Of a stretch of DNA of 64,000 nucleotides, positions 1-11,890 are shown in pieces; positions within the stretch are counted from its first letter, which is position 1, and every line of letters starts with the position of its first letter. The position numbers were made by a program, and so were the translations under genes. Location: NCBI RefSeq assembly GCF_016097555.1, contig NW_024533092.1:1-64000 (forward strand), given 5' to 3'. The stretch comes from Gigantopelta aegis (Eukaryota; Mollusca; Gastropoda; Neomphalida; Peltospiridae). Below the pieces are notes generated by a model, which worked only from the letters and a program-made list of their open reading frames with translations, did not search any database and had not been told where the DNA came from.

Positions 1-340
1 TCTAGCTGTTCAATACTTAACTTCTTACCCACCTGCTTCGTAAACTAGCGTGAGGAGGTTGGTCAATACAGGCCTTCTTCTTTAAAGCTTGTTTCAGATA
101 TCTAACTTCTTTCCACCAGCTGTCGTAAAACCTAGTTGATGAGAGGCTGTGTCATACAGACCTTGCCTTCTTTTAAAGCTTTGTTCAGATATCTTACCTT
201 CGTTTTCCACCAGCTGTCGTAAACCTAGTTGATTAGGAGGTGTGATCAATACAGACCTTAGCTCTTTCTAAAAGCTTGTTCAGATAATTTTCACTTCTTT
301 TCCCCAGCTGTGCCGTAAAACCCCCAGGTTTCTGAAGAGG
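1..340. repeat. Imperfect tandem repeat, about four units of 80-95 bp
   Basis: A block containing 'ccaccagctgtcgtaaa' followed by 'acagacctt' and 'aaagcttgttcagata' recurs about four times with many small insertions and deletions. No reading frame runs through it. It begins at the window edge, so its full extent is unknown. Confidence 0.75.
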
Positions 341-2389
341 TCTTGGTCCATGTATTTCTTGGACTCACCTGGTATAGCATTTTCATGTACAGCTTGTGTT
401 AGTGTTACGTAATGCATTATCAAATATATGTGAGAACTGTCCCTAGCTGTGGATTCAAACCATTCATAGAAGTGGAGACAGGAGGTGTTGGTCACTGTGG
501 AAGTTTGGTGGGAGTTCTACTTCACATAAAGTATCAAGATTGTGATGAGATGATTATTTGGTACTGTAAGGGTCATTATCCCCTTTTTAGTACTAATAGA
601 AGGTATCTGAGTAAAACTGAGAAACCTCCTCCCAGTCAACATCCCGAGTAAACCCTCTTCCTCATCAACATTATTACTTCCACCTTGCTCCACTGTCAAG
701 TCACATGACCTAGGCTCCTCCTCCCCAACCATCAAACAATGACTTGGCTGATCTAATGCTTTCTTTGAAAATACTAGATCTTTACCAGAACCTGATTGAA
801 AACCACAAGAAACTCCACCCACTTTATTAATACCCACTATTGGGAATATGTCTTGTAGATATACTAGGGTTGAAGTGCAAGTTAGGGTTTAAATTAGATA
901 ATATACGATCACGTGACTTTGTTTCTTCTTCTACACACTGACTTCAGTTATTGGACAGGGGTGTTTGAAAGATGGGCGTGATCGACTCAAAGGAGTTTGA
1001 AATGTCTGGGTCTGTTCTCCTTTTGATAAAATAGGTGTGATTGCAGTGGGTGTGGTCTTGGTTTGTAGTTGTATTGGTGACATAGCAAGATCAGCAATTT
1101 TGGGGTTTTTAATTGACAGACTCTAGCCATTCCGGTGTCGTGGCCTTTTAAGGGGGGGTGGGGCTGTCTTCAATAATTGAGTATTTGTTGGATATGTGAA
1201 CTTTAAAGTCTCTTTACTTTGATTTACTGGGTGAATCCACGTTATTAAAGTGGGTGTGGTCTCCATCAACTATATTTAATGGACTACATGTAACTATGTC
1301 CTTTGTTATTTGGGTGTGGTCAACAATACTACCAATAGGGGAAACTTCCTATAAATGTACTTTTGTTTTCCATATCTGATGGATATCAGCTTATTGATTA
1401 AGTGGTGTGGTCATTACAGCTCTGACCATCTTCAAAAGCATCAAGTTGACTATTACTCATAACACTACATCAAGCGATAATGATAGTATTGTAGTAGCCA
1501 TTTTGTCTCCACCTACTGTTTGGAACTTGATTAATTTTGTTTGTTGCCATGGTTACAGGACTGACAAATAATTCCATATCATTGTGGGTAGGCTAGGTAA
1601 CGAGTCCCTTTGGACATCATTATATAGAGTCAATGTTTAATGGAGGGTCTATAGGTAAAGTGGCGTGGCTTTAGTAGGCATATCCATGAACACTAACGTC
1701 TTACTAAGGCTATAAAAAAGAAGATCCTACATTATATAGTAAAGATCTGTCCATTGTATAGTAATAGTCTGTCCATTGTTAGTATAGTCTGTCCATTTGT
1801 ATAGTAATAGTCTGTCCATTACATTTGTCATCAACAACTATCTGTCTATCTGGTATCAATTCAATCCATTTTCTATCCATCTAATCCATCCATCATTTAA
1901 TCCATTCATCTATATACCTCATTAAAAGATTGTCTGTATCTAAAACTTTTCCTTTCATTTTCCTCTCACATAGGTCATATGTTTACTATATCACTATCAT
2001 CATATGAGGTAGACCAGTTTGACACGTTTAGAAGAACTGCTTTTTACTACATCATTAGATATAGAAAGTCGGTGACCAAGGAGTGTGGCCATAGCTGGTG
2101 ACCACACCCTCTCATCAAGTCTACTTTAAGTAATAGTGGAGTTGATACCTTTGCATATAATGAGATAATTATATAGCATTATACAGGAGCATACTTTTCT
2201 AGTAGGTGTCTTAGCCACAACCCACTAATAATGGTAATTGGAGTGTTTTAAATTTAGGTACCGGGCTCTCAATAATGAGACCCTAAATCTGATTGACTGG
2301 AAAAACAGGTTTTTATTTAACATAGAATACTTACTCTTTTCTTCTTGGTCTACTTGACCTAATTCATTATCTTCATTAATAATATCATT
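341..2389. other. Non-coding stretch upstream of gene A
   Basis: I see no gene here; the ORFs are short and without recognisable protein. The phrase 'gtgtggtc' recurs at least five times between about 1020 and 1410, often near 'agtgggtgtggtc'. The stretch also contains the small tandem repeat at 1738-1822. Confidence 0.5.
1738..1822. repeat. Short tandem repeat (about 22 bp, four copies)
   Basis: The unit 'tctgtccattgtatagtaat' recurs four times with small gaps. It is simple minisatellite DNA. Confidence 0.7.
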
Positions 2390-2616
2390 ATTACAGGTGG
2401 CAGTCACGTGATTGGAGAGCATGTAGTAGACAGAATGTAGTTAATGTCTTTCCTATATAATACAATATTACTAATATCAGTATATTGTCTATATACCTTG
2501 TATTAATTTGGTGAATGGACCAGCTTCTTCATTACTCATGATTACACGTGGTTAAAGAGAGGGTTAAATTAACATATTAGGGTGAGTCAACTATTGAGCC
2601 CCACCCAATTTATCCA
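2390..2616 (+). promoter_or_regulatory. Shared upstream block of Death-first exons, copy 1
   Basis: This block ('gtagtagacagaatgtagt' ... 'tatataccttgtattaa' ... 'tgattacacgtggtt') precedes the ATG of the first Death exon in gene A. Related blocks precede the corresponding exon in C (12280-12486), D (21715-21945) and F (40690-40955). Four paralogous copies in the same position suggest a promoter that moves with this exon. In D and F it lies inside what would otherwise be a large intron. Confidence 0.45.
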
Positions 2617-5600
2617 ATGGCTGATAGTTGTTGGAACGAAAAACCAACTCTACACGAGTTATATGACATATCAAAGTTGATACTAAATGGTTGGTGTGCT
2701 ACTCAAGTTAAATACTAATAAGTTTAGGGATTGTTAGAAGATGAATGAAGACTGTGACCTCAAAACTATAAAATGTTACATTCCTACTGGAGAGCTATAC
2801 TCACCATATTGCTAAACTAACGAATAGTTAATTTTACAGCTACATATATAATGCTATAATCAAATAGTCTATATATTACATTTTTGATAAGAATACAATT
2901 GTTATTGTAACTGAATAACAAGTACTTTATATTCAAGATGTCAAAGAATATTAAAGAACACTGGCTACTAGCTTTAGTTATCCTCGAATCATGCAAGGAG
3001 CCATGATTTCTCAGTCATATACAAATGTATTGTTATGTAATCACTAAACAATGATATTATGCAAGCTGGTTTATTAAAGTTTTAAGGATTATTAACTGTT
3101 AACTTACAAAAAAGAGGAGTGGCTGACTAGCAAACCAGCTCGATAATCACCAACCATGCAACTCCATTTCAGAAGTTAGGTAAGGACTTTAACTGTACTA
3201 GATGGGTCAAAATATAGTCATAATATCTCTACAGATATTAGTTCATTTAGATGAAATACTACAAGTATTAAGAACTTGTAACTTCTCTCCACCAAATGGT
3301 ATACTCTTGGAGTAGATTTTAGGTCTACTAAAGCCAACACTAGATACTATTGAAGATGAATATCCACACAATGTCTCAAGATGTCTACTGGAGTGTATAT
3401 CTCAATGGTTGAAAAAAGCTGACAAAGTGATTAAGAAAGGAGAACCAACAGTGGACTCACTACTAGTGCTCTGAGGAATATTGGAGAAGTTGCTGCTGCA
3501 GAAAAGATTCTTGAATTGGTAAGTTTGTTTCATTGTGTAAATAATAATGTACATATGTATATAAACCTGCTTGTTTCAACAGAGAAGGAACTTTCTGTTC
3601 CAGCTTGTCGCGTATTTCAAGTTTGCAGTGGAAGTCTTCAACAAATCACACTTCCCAAGGAGTTTGATTCAGAGGTTATTATGGAAGGATTCATCTCAAA
3701 GGAAACATTACGAGAGTGAATACATCAGAAGGTTCGCCACTCTCTGGTAGTCTATTGAGATCATTATGTAGCACTTTGGCTAAATCCTAACAAGCTGAGA
3801 GCATTTGCGACAGTTTTAATACAATCAGAGGAAACACAAGACATTGGTAGAAATTATACTCAAGAAAGTGGTAAGTGGAACATGGCCTGTGTTAATTATA
3901 ATTATTTAACCTACCTTCTTGTTATAGAAGTAGCCCTTCTCCAACCTTATTCTCAGACTAATAACCTTTTTATGCACATTGAATTTAGGAGAAAAACCAG
4001 AGATGAGTTGAAGAAAACACTGAAGACATGCCAAGTTAAGAGAAAACTTATAAAGACTCATCCTCCTTAGCTGGCATTGTTTTATTTTAAAAGGCCTATG
4101 TGAGACTGATTAAGCAATGGCGTGGAACATTACCTCAAAAGGTTTGTTCACACACATCATGAGTAATATGATTTTATATTCTAAAGTAGATCATATTGAA
4201 AAGATCCAAATTATCTTTGAGCAGCTAAAAATGACAGTCACAGAAACTATAGTAGCTAAAGTCCCCACTAGATAAACTTAAAATTTATCTTCAATGGGGT
4301 TATAAAGAACTAAGACCTCAACTAGCTGCCGCAAAATCAGTCAAAGAAGTTTGCGTATTATTGAAGACAAGTACCACATTACTAATATCTATTGCTTAGA
4401 GATGATTGCTGAACGTTTCGTAATCAAAGAATTTGAAGATTGCATTCACTGCTTACAAAAAAGAGCTCAACCATTTTTGTGAGATAAAGATTAGTCAATA
4501 TTTAAATAAGAATTTTGGATCGATTTTATTTCCTGAACTTGCTATGTACTGATAAAATTTGTACTTGATTGGAAATCTGACCGGTGTACTTTTAATGATA
4601 TCAGAGATCTATTACACAGAGCTTATAAGAAATGGCCAATGATATCAATGTTAAGTTATAACAGAAGACAACTATATCACTGTAACTTGCTATGCTCCAC
4701 GACATATAATGGATGCTCTACTAATGGAAGCAGAGAAGAATCTTCATCTACTGAGGGAATTGGATTAATAAAACTAACTATTGGCTATCACACTATTTGG
4801 AATGAACATGCAAGAGATATGGTAAGAACCATACAATATGTATGTATGTATGTATGTATACACGCAGCAAACTAGACATCTCAATAGAGATACTGTTCAG
4901 TTTGAAGAGAGCAATAGAAAGCAAAGAAATATTAACAACTAGTGAGTATACTAGTGAATGACTGAATTTTATAAATATATTAGTAATATCTGGAATTAGA
5001 CAGAGTTAAGAGAAACAGAAATGCCCAAAGAAACAAAAGGTAAGATTGAATAATGTGAATTATAAAAAACAATACTTCCTCTTCTATTAATAGCTACTGG
5101 AGAACAAAATCAATCATCATTATTATCATCTGAATGTAATGAGACAATTATTAAGGAGGAGGTTTTTTCACAGAAAAACTCCTTAGCTGATACAGATCAG
5201 CTCATAATGGCGTTAATATCTCTTCTTGAAGGTGAGTATTTAGAGATCATTGTTTATATAAGCATACTGTTACACATTAGTTAGTTACCAGTGATGGCGA
5301 TGAACAGCAACAAGACCAACCATCAATTGACACTTTATCAGGTACATGTACATGTTATTAAAGTTATGACATTATTGGCATGTTGTGTGTAGCTATTATA
5401 ATCTATGTTTTATAATAGAACATACTGAAAGTGTTCAGTGGTATTTTGAATGTGTTGAACTTACTTCACCTACTAAGGACCAATGGGAACAAGTGATGAG
5501 TCGATTAAAAAGAAGTAGAATACACTGGAAAATTATTATTAAGTCATCATCTCCTGAGAGTGTACTACTAGTGTTCAGTAAAACTTGATGAATGCCCAGT

Positions 5601-5995
5601 CAAGGCACTTCATATAGTGAACACTCCTCTTAATAGCCGCTGTGTCACTAAATTATCTGATATATTAACTGAAAACAAAAAAAATGGAGGAACTACGTCT
5701 TTCCTATTCCTCCTCTCTCACCCTAACACTCTACAAATGATAACTAATGCTCTCTCAATAAAACACTACACTGAAATCATTATGGTTATTAAATGATGAT
5801 AACATTACAGACAATGATTTACCTCACATATGGTTATATTATATCCATTAACCAGAAAACTGAGAAGACTCTCTCTTGACTGTCCCAACATCACAGAATT
5901 TGGAGTACACCAAATCTCTAAAGTATTAGACAAAAATAATACACTAACTTATTTGTATGTCAATGGTAACAAGCTCCGTGGTGATAGGTTTTCTT
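2617..5995 (+). CDS. Gene A: Death/CARD-like adaptor with NLR-style LRR end
   Basis: A spliced gene on the + strand, more diverged than its neighbours. A first exon (ATG 2617, 'KPTLHELYDISKL') matches the N-terminal half of the Death exon of genes C and F. A second Death-type exon spans about 3233-3518 ('LGLLKPTLDTIEDEY', 'WLKKADKVIKKGEPT'). A CARD-like exon spans about 3580-3870. The recurrent alpha/beta domain spans about 4185-4822, with 'VTCYAPRHIM' and 'GLIKLTIGYHTIW'. Short coiled-coil exons run from 4880 to 5330. The end differs from the other genes: 5400-5995 reads as leucine-rich repeats ('LRRLSLDCPNITEFGVHQI', 'NNTLTYLYVNGNKLRGD'), the NLR-type LRR pattern, but no NACHT is visible. 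Frames break several times; at least some breaks look like 1-base consensus errors. It could instead be a decaying paralog. Function is inferred from domain types only. Confidence 0.55.
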
Positions 5996-6530
5996 GGAAT
6001 TGTTAAAATAACATGTACTATATAATCTTTATCATGTAATCACATATCAAAACAATGAAAAATTACCAATTGTTTAGTGGCACTATAGCAGTACTTAATA
6101 GTACTTGGGTTACATTGTCTTGAGTCTATTCATGTGTTTTCTACTGTGTAATGAAATAATGGTATATAGATATTTAAAAATGATCGTGGTAACACTAAAT
6201 GTTCCAAGAGGGCTAGTTTAAAAGTAAGAGCTAACACTCCAGCTATAGGATTACCTTCTCTTTAGACAAGGGTTACCAAGTCACATAAGTAGTCCTAGCT
6301 AGCAATAGCAGGGAATCCTGATACTAAGTAGAAGGACATATGTGGTGAAGTCAGTAGTCTTGTTTGGGCAACACAACACGAATTTTTAATTTTATAAATC
6401 TTGAATTGAATGTCCAGAAATCATAGAATATTTCAAGTCATTTTTGTTACATATGCATGTCATCTTGGCCTATAATATTTTTTAATTCTAAACAATGATA
6501 GAATGATAAGGTAATGTTGTAGAGTTCGGA
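5996..6530. other. Intergenic, with an old copy of a dispersed repeat
   Basis: I see no gene. Positions about 6215-6390 match, in opposite orientation and with much divergence, the GC-richer repeat at 36640-37150; shared words are 'agctagcaatagcaggga' and 'gtttgggcaacac'. This marks that sequence as a repeat family older than the local duplications. Confidence 0.6.
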
Positions 6531-7158
6531 GACCCTCTGCTTGAAATGAGGGATAAGTGATATTGCAAGAGGTATGAGCAAACTGTGAGAACACTAGTGC
6601 AGGCCAACATTAATGTAAAATACAGTGTTTACCTCAAGAATTATTTTTGATAGTTGTAAGGTGTGGCTGCATGGTGGTGCTTATAGAAAGGTGTCTATGA
6701 CAATGTTTATTACTGACATTTTCAAAATATTAATTTATTATTCTGCCTTACCAAATCAAAAGTGATAAAGTGTTAATGCAAAGACATTGCTGTTCTCATG
6801 ACAAGTGATAAAATCCTCTTCTCTGAAACCAAAGATTGTTGGTCTGTACTTTGTATAAACCATAACCTCTTGTTCCAATCTTTTTTCACTAAGTAAATTA
6901 TTGATCAAGCTTCTCTTTGTAGACAGCAAGTCTTTCCAATGGATTAATTAATTGTGATATGTCCCTTTCCAGAAATATTGTTGCTAATGTATCATAATTT
7001 TCCATTTATATGTTAAAATGAGTACAATATCATGTGATATACATTAGCTGGCTTATATTACTAAATTTAAAACTTATAATAACAATGTATATATAATATT
7101 ATAATTTTAATCTATGAAAATTATGATCTAGTCAACTATATATATATATATATATAAA

Positions 7159-7218
<60 letters not shown>

Positions 7219-7696
7219 ATATATATAATATATAGTTGACTAGATCAATGCTTCCATTTCTATATTATGTAACAATGACTTGACATGACATTCTCAAATA
7301 TATGTGTGTGTGTGAGATAATGTGTTATTATTGACATATATAATTATATATATGATATTTGTGAACTGTTGCACTCATAGCAGTAGTATAAATATCTGTG
7401 CTAATGTATTCATAGCAACAGAATTATTATAATATTCATATAAACATCACTGACTGTATTCTATTGTTATATGTCAATTAAAATATCATCAGTAAACAGA
7501 TGAAGTAATAATTTAATTATATAAAACTAATTGAACAATATATATTATGTATTTTATAAATTATAATTGAATGACTTTCATTATTTCCATTCTATCACTA
7601 GTTAGTATTTAAAAACAACTGATATCTGAATAATAATTGAAACATTGAATTACATTGAACTCTACATAACTACGGAACTATATAGATCACTTTATA

Positions 7697-7740
<44 letters not shown>
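6530..7740. repeat. Upstream duplicated block R2, copy 1 (before gene B)
   Basis: About 1.2 kb repeated at 18380-19790 (before D) and 27190-28654 (before E); only its last 230 bp survive before F (38531-38765). It holds 'gcaagaggtatgagcaaac', 'gtgcaggccaacatt' and a long TA tract flanked by inverted arms. It is a large low-copy duplication that travels with the N-terminal exon, not an obvious transposon. Confidence 0.8.
7122..7247. repeat. TA-rich palindrome with 16-bp inverted arms, copy 1
   Basis: The arm 'gatctagtcaactata' and its inverse 'tatagttgactagatc' enclose a long (TA)n core. The same arrangement with a different core length occurs at 19087-19147 and 27907-28001. It could extrude as a cruciform. 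The core was probably length-changed by slippage. Confidence 0.8.
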
Positions 7741-7744
<4 letters not shown>

Positions 7745-7915
7745 TATGTAGTAGGAGAATGACTGACCATAGAACAATGTAGGAAACTGAACTTCTCTCT
7801 CCGTTATAAAACCTACAAATGAGCTCCACCCTAATTTAATAAAATTCATAGACTTAATTGAGCATGCGCAGACTGATAATTTCAGGACCTAGCCTTCATA
7901 CAGCCTTTCTTTGTA
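7741..7915 (+). promoter_or_regulatory. Upstream region of gene B with GCATGCGC motif
   Basis: The motif TTGAGCATGCGCA lies at 7858-7870, about 45 bp before the ATG. Near-identical motifs precede the same exon in D (19891), E (29348) and F (38882), followed by 'ttgatagctttcagg' in three of the four. The core resembles the palindromic NRF1-type GCATGC site of animal promoters; that link is inference. Confidence 0.5.
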
Positions 7916-10900
7916 ATGGCTTCCAACACTGAAGCTGAGGATATTACAAGCTACAGACGAGCTGTTATTGATGTGTTCGTCTCATACTATAACAGAATTC
8001 ACTCTGTACTGAAGGGAAGTATGGAGGATTTTACTGGTAGAGCATATTCAGCACATTTTTATATCCTCACAAAATATGGAGTTTGCTAATATATTTGAAC
8101 AGTTCAAAACTGGTTTTGAGTCTTGTAGGAGTATTTTTAGAGATACAACAACGATATAAATGTTTTATTGATATTCTTCTTGACATTGGTGGACCAGTGA
8201 AAGTTGTTGGGAATGAAATTGAAGAAAAACTATCAAATTGACTGGTAAGTTGTGAGAATTACACAAAAGTATTAACAGAAAGTAAAGAGTTGCAATGAAT
8301 ATACCGTAGATCGGGAAACTTTCGCGTTACAAAAAGTTTCATGTAAAAAATGTGTTATTATGTTTTTAAAAAATTTCAAAACATAAGAGATGTGTACGAA
8401 ATTTATTAACCCTATTTATTTCAATGTGTAACGTTCGTGTAATTTTATTTTCGTACATCGTCCAATGTTCAAATTTTTTAACAAACAAAACTTTCCCGAT
8501 CTATGGTATTTTTACTACAAAAAATTTAATTATAACAGCAGCTCACAGCAACAAGAGCAGTCCAGTAAAGTACTCCAGAAATACTCTCCAAGGCTCTCAA
8601 GAGACAAGGTAAGAGATGATTAATGCTAGATATATGCGTGTGTATGTTGATATATAGGAGGTGAGAGAGCTTTGAAAAAGAAGTTGCTCTACTCAAAGAA
8701 AAGTTGAACTACAGTAAACAAGAAGAGGGAAAAGATATAGATGATGTTAAAGGTGAGTTGTATGTATCTTTGAATATAATAATATCACATTAAATAAAAG
8801 CTACTATGATAAAGAATTAGAACCTGTTAAAAATGAGAGAGAAGTAGAGGAAAAGAATACACCAAAAGAAGTGAAGGTACAATGAAGGAGTACAGAAATA
8901 ATATATATCATTTAAATGAAGATTAGTATAATTCTATATGTGTAATATAATATTTACTCTCTTCTACATACTGTAGTATCTAATAGTATGGGACAGACAT
9001 GATCTGCCATTAACTGATGAGTCTTTGTCAGGTAAATACAATATAAGTTATAATATAATTATATGTTACAGAGAAACTGAAACTATTGGAGAGAACGAGT
9101 AAGGCAAAGACATAGAGATAGAACTGTTGACCAGAGAGAAAGAAGGTGAGCTATAGTACTGTTAGTAGTACATACCATATATGGTTTGTTCTATGGCTAC
9201 TGATAAAGTATTAGTAGAGAAACAAGAAGAGATTGAGAAGTTGACTAGAGAGAAAGAAGGTAAGCTATAGTACTGTTTAGTAGTACATACCATATATGGT
9301 TATGTTCTATGGCTACTGATAAAGTATTAGTAGAGAAACAAGAAGAGATTGAGAAGTTGACTAGAGAGAAAGAAGGTAAGCTATAGTACTGTTAGTAGTA
9401 CATACCATATATGGTTATGTTCTATAGCTATTGATAAAGTATTAGTAGAGAAACAAGAAGTTGACCAGAGAGAAAGAAGGTAAGTTATAGTACTGTTAGT
9501 AGTACATACCATATATGGTTATGTTCTATAGCTACTGATAAAGTATTAGCAGAGATAAAGTTGCCTATTCAACAAAAGCTACATACATCATCAGTACTGA
9601 ACCAAAAACAATGGCAGTCTAACAAACTAGGTAATACTTTTGATTCATTTTCTGGTTATCAACACAGGATTATACTAAATTTGTTAATAAGATGTTTCTG
9701 TTTGCCAATGGTTTTAGTAATTTATATCACTACCTATTACATGAGCCAAGTCATTGTAACATACATTGTAAGACTCATGTAAACAAAACAAGAATATAGT
9801 TTACTACAGGAAGCTGAATTAAGTTTGATCTAATAAGACTAAAATTTTAATGTTAATGATTTCATCTAAGAATGTTTCCTCAACAATATTGGTCTAACTA
9901 AAATAATTACAAAACATTCATTGGACTTCCAACAATGCTTAATAATGATGAGCAAAAATTGTAATGGATTTAGTTAAAATATTAGAGATTCATTGTTCAC
10001 TTATTCACTACTCATAATTTTGTCCTCTTAGGTTCATATCTATCATTAAAGGACTTGAGTACAGAGTTACAAGATATACGTGTAACACTTGATGATGATG
10101 AGCAAAAACTTGAAGATCAGATTCAATCAACCATACAAACATTAAGAGAACAGATCAGTAAAATTTTAAAAAAAAAAAAAAGAAGAAGAATTAATTGAGC
10201 AATGTCGCGAGATTTTTTGAAAGTAAACGCAAAATTGTAAATGAACAGCAGTTACAATGTAATGAGTTAATTCATAAATGTTCAATATATCTGGAGGAGA
10301 AACAAGAAGATAAGTTGGCAGAGGTGGACCAAAACATTAAGGCTTCTTGTTTGGGCCTAAATAAAGATTTTTTGGCAACTAATGTAGGTGTGTCTTGTGA
10401 TAACAAAGATATCACAGAATGTATTCAACGTCAACTTTATAGAATACAGCTACACAATGAACAACAGTCAGACACCAGTCAAAATGACCACATTATCTCA
10501 TGTGTAGCTGGTTTTACTAAACAACTTGCACTACCCAAGGATATACCTCACGTAAACTGGAGATTTGAAGCTCAGCTTGAAGGGGAGCCTACTACTGTAT
10601 TTGAATTATCCTGTCAGTCTGATGGGACATGTACATTTACTCCTACTAATCCTGGTTGCTATAATTTGAAAGCCATTGCTGATGATTGTACTATTGTAAA
10701 ACATGTAGCTGTACGACCTTATGACAGACCATACAAACCATTACGTAATATTGTCAACCCAAGATCTCGGTATTGTTCTATACGTGGGAATGAATTATTT
10801 GTTTACCTGTCGAAGTAATCCCGATATGCATGTATATGACCTTGAAACCGGCAAGATGTTACGTACTCTATGTGGTGACTTCAAACGTGGGAGAGGTATT

Positions 10901-11503
10901 GTTCTAAGAAAAGACTGTCTTTATGTTAATGATGCTGGAAGAAGTCAATTTGCAAAGGTGTCCTATGATACTAAGATATCACCAGTATGGTATAGTCGAG
11001 AAGGAGAAGCTAAGGGAGAGTTAAAATGGCCACTGGGTATGGAAATGGATGACCAAGGCAGATTGTTTATTGCCAACATGGGTAATAAGAGAATTGAGAT
11101 ATTTAAGCCATCATATTCTCCTATTGATTGGGAACCAGATTACAACATTACACTAGATTACAAGCCTTATGACCTTGCTTTTGACAGTGATGACAATATT
11201 CATATTGCTTGTGGTGAAAAGAACGAAAAAGTTGATCGAATTTTTATCTACACAATTGATGGTCGTAAAATTGGAGAGTATGGTAATGGACTAATTTGTG
11301 GTCCAGGAGGAATTGCTATTGATAAATATGGCTATCGATATGTAACAGAGTATAGCTTTGAAGGACGGTTAGTGATATTTAACAGAGAAGGACAGGTTGT
11401 CTCGACAAGTGATCCATTAAACTATCCAATGGGTGTATGTATTGACACAGATGGATCTATCTATGTAGCTTGTAATCTTTCAAACCGAATCGTCCAGTTT
11501 TAA
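7916..11503 (+). CDS. Gene B: CARD-like N-terminus, coiled coil, filamin-Ig and NHL propeller
   Basis: Exon 1 (7916-8244) encodes the shared all-helical N-terminal domain ('SYRRAVIDVFVSYYNRI', 'LKGSMEDF'), with a frame break inside. Exon 2 (about 8541-8608) follows an intron carrying a MITE. Small coiled-coil exons follow: 'EEGKDIDDVK' near 8720-8753, then exons near 8803-8876 and 9073-9146, then heptad exons at 9197-9479 and one from 9532. The last large exon begins about 10032. It has a coiled coil ('LEDQIQSTIQTLREQISKI'), a filamin-like Ig segment ('CTFTPTNPGCYNLKA') at about 10560-10710, then NHL repeats at about 10820-11503 ('DDQGRLFIANMGNKRIEIF'). A 1-base break falls near the Ig/NHL join. 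The coil-filamin-NHL order is that of TRIM2/3/TRIM71-type proteins, but no RING or B-box is visible; the CARD-like domain takes their place. Unlike A and C-F, no Death, ankyrin or VTCYAP part is seen. Confidence 0.7.
8302..8508. mobile_element. MITE, 207 bp, in intron 1 of gene B
   Basis: Terminal inverted repeats of about 21 bp: left TACCGTAGATCGGGAAA..., right the inverse of TACCATAGATCGGGAAA..., with two mismatches. The interior is AT-rich and non-coding. The other N-terminal-exon genes lack it. The family was not identified. Confidence 0.75.
9197..9630 (+). repeat. Tandemly copied coiled-coil micro-exons of gene B
   Basis: Copies at 9197-9259, 9313-9375 and 9428-9479, and a diverged copy from 9532, are separated by near-identical introns of about 52 bp ('gctatagtactgttagtagt'). 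The first two copies are 63 nt, phase 1 at both ends, encoding TDKVLVEKQEEIEKLTREKE plus one split codon: 21 residues, three heptads. The acceptor before 9197 and before 9313 reads 'ctatgg' where the other copies have 'ctatag', so these two exons may be skipped or use an AG further in. Confidence 0.8.
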
Positions 11504-11635
11504 TGCTATTATTTTGACATTAAACAGTTTATATTTCATAGTTTGTTTATATTATTATTAAATATTTTTGTGTGATTTACATTGCTACATACTGCAAAAT
11601 GAATTGCAAATTGTGTATATGGTCTACTACACGTC
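11504..11635. other. 3' flank of gene B
   Basis: AT-rich sequence just after the gene B stop codon. I see no gene in it. Confidence 0.4.
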
Positions 11636-11890
11636 TGTATTAGATACTACATTATTAGATACTACATTATTATACTACATTATTAGATACTACATTATTA
11701 GATACTACATTATTAGGTACTACATTATTAGATACTACATTATTAGATACTACATTATTATACTACATTATTAGATACTACATTATTAGGTACTACATTA
11801 TTAGATACTACATTATTAGATACTACATTATTATACTACATTATTAGATACTACATTATTAGGTACTACATTATTAGGTACTACATTAGG
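11636..11890. repeat. Minisatellite of ATTAGATACTACATT units
   Basis: About 17 copies of a 13-15 bp unit (variants 'attatactacatt', 'attaggtactacatt') arranged in a higher-order pattern. The repetitive ORF through it is a by-product of the repeat. Confidence 0.9.

Noticed and set aside
412-651. 79-codon frame near the left edge
   Set aside because: No protein pattern, overlaps an equally long antisense frame, and composition is ordinary for the flank.
8424-8612. 62-codon frame ending in an exon of gene B
   Set aside because: Its first half is the MITE; only 8541-8608 is likely coding.
9150-9540. Repeat-spacer pattern resembling a CRISPR array
   Set aside because: The repeated parts are exons and introns with splice sites and an open coiled-coil reading; not an array with unique spacers.
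9561-9782. Possible small membrane protein after the gene B heptad exons
   Set aside because: The first part is a real exon; the hydrophobic remainder begins after a splice donor and is intron translation.
11568-11774. Repetitive protein rich in I, R and Y
   Set aside because: Produced by the ATTAGATACTACATT minisatellite; no real gene.
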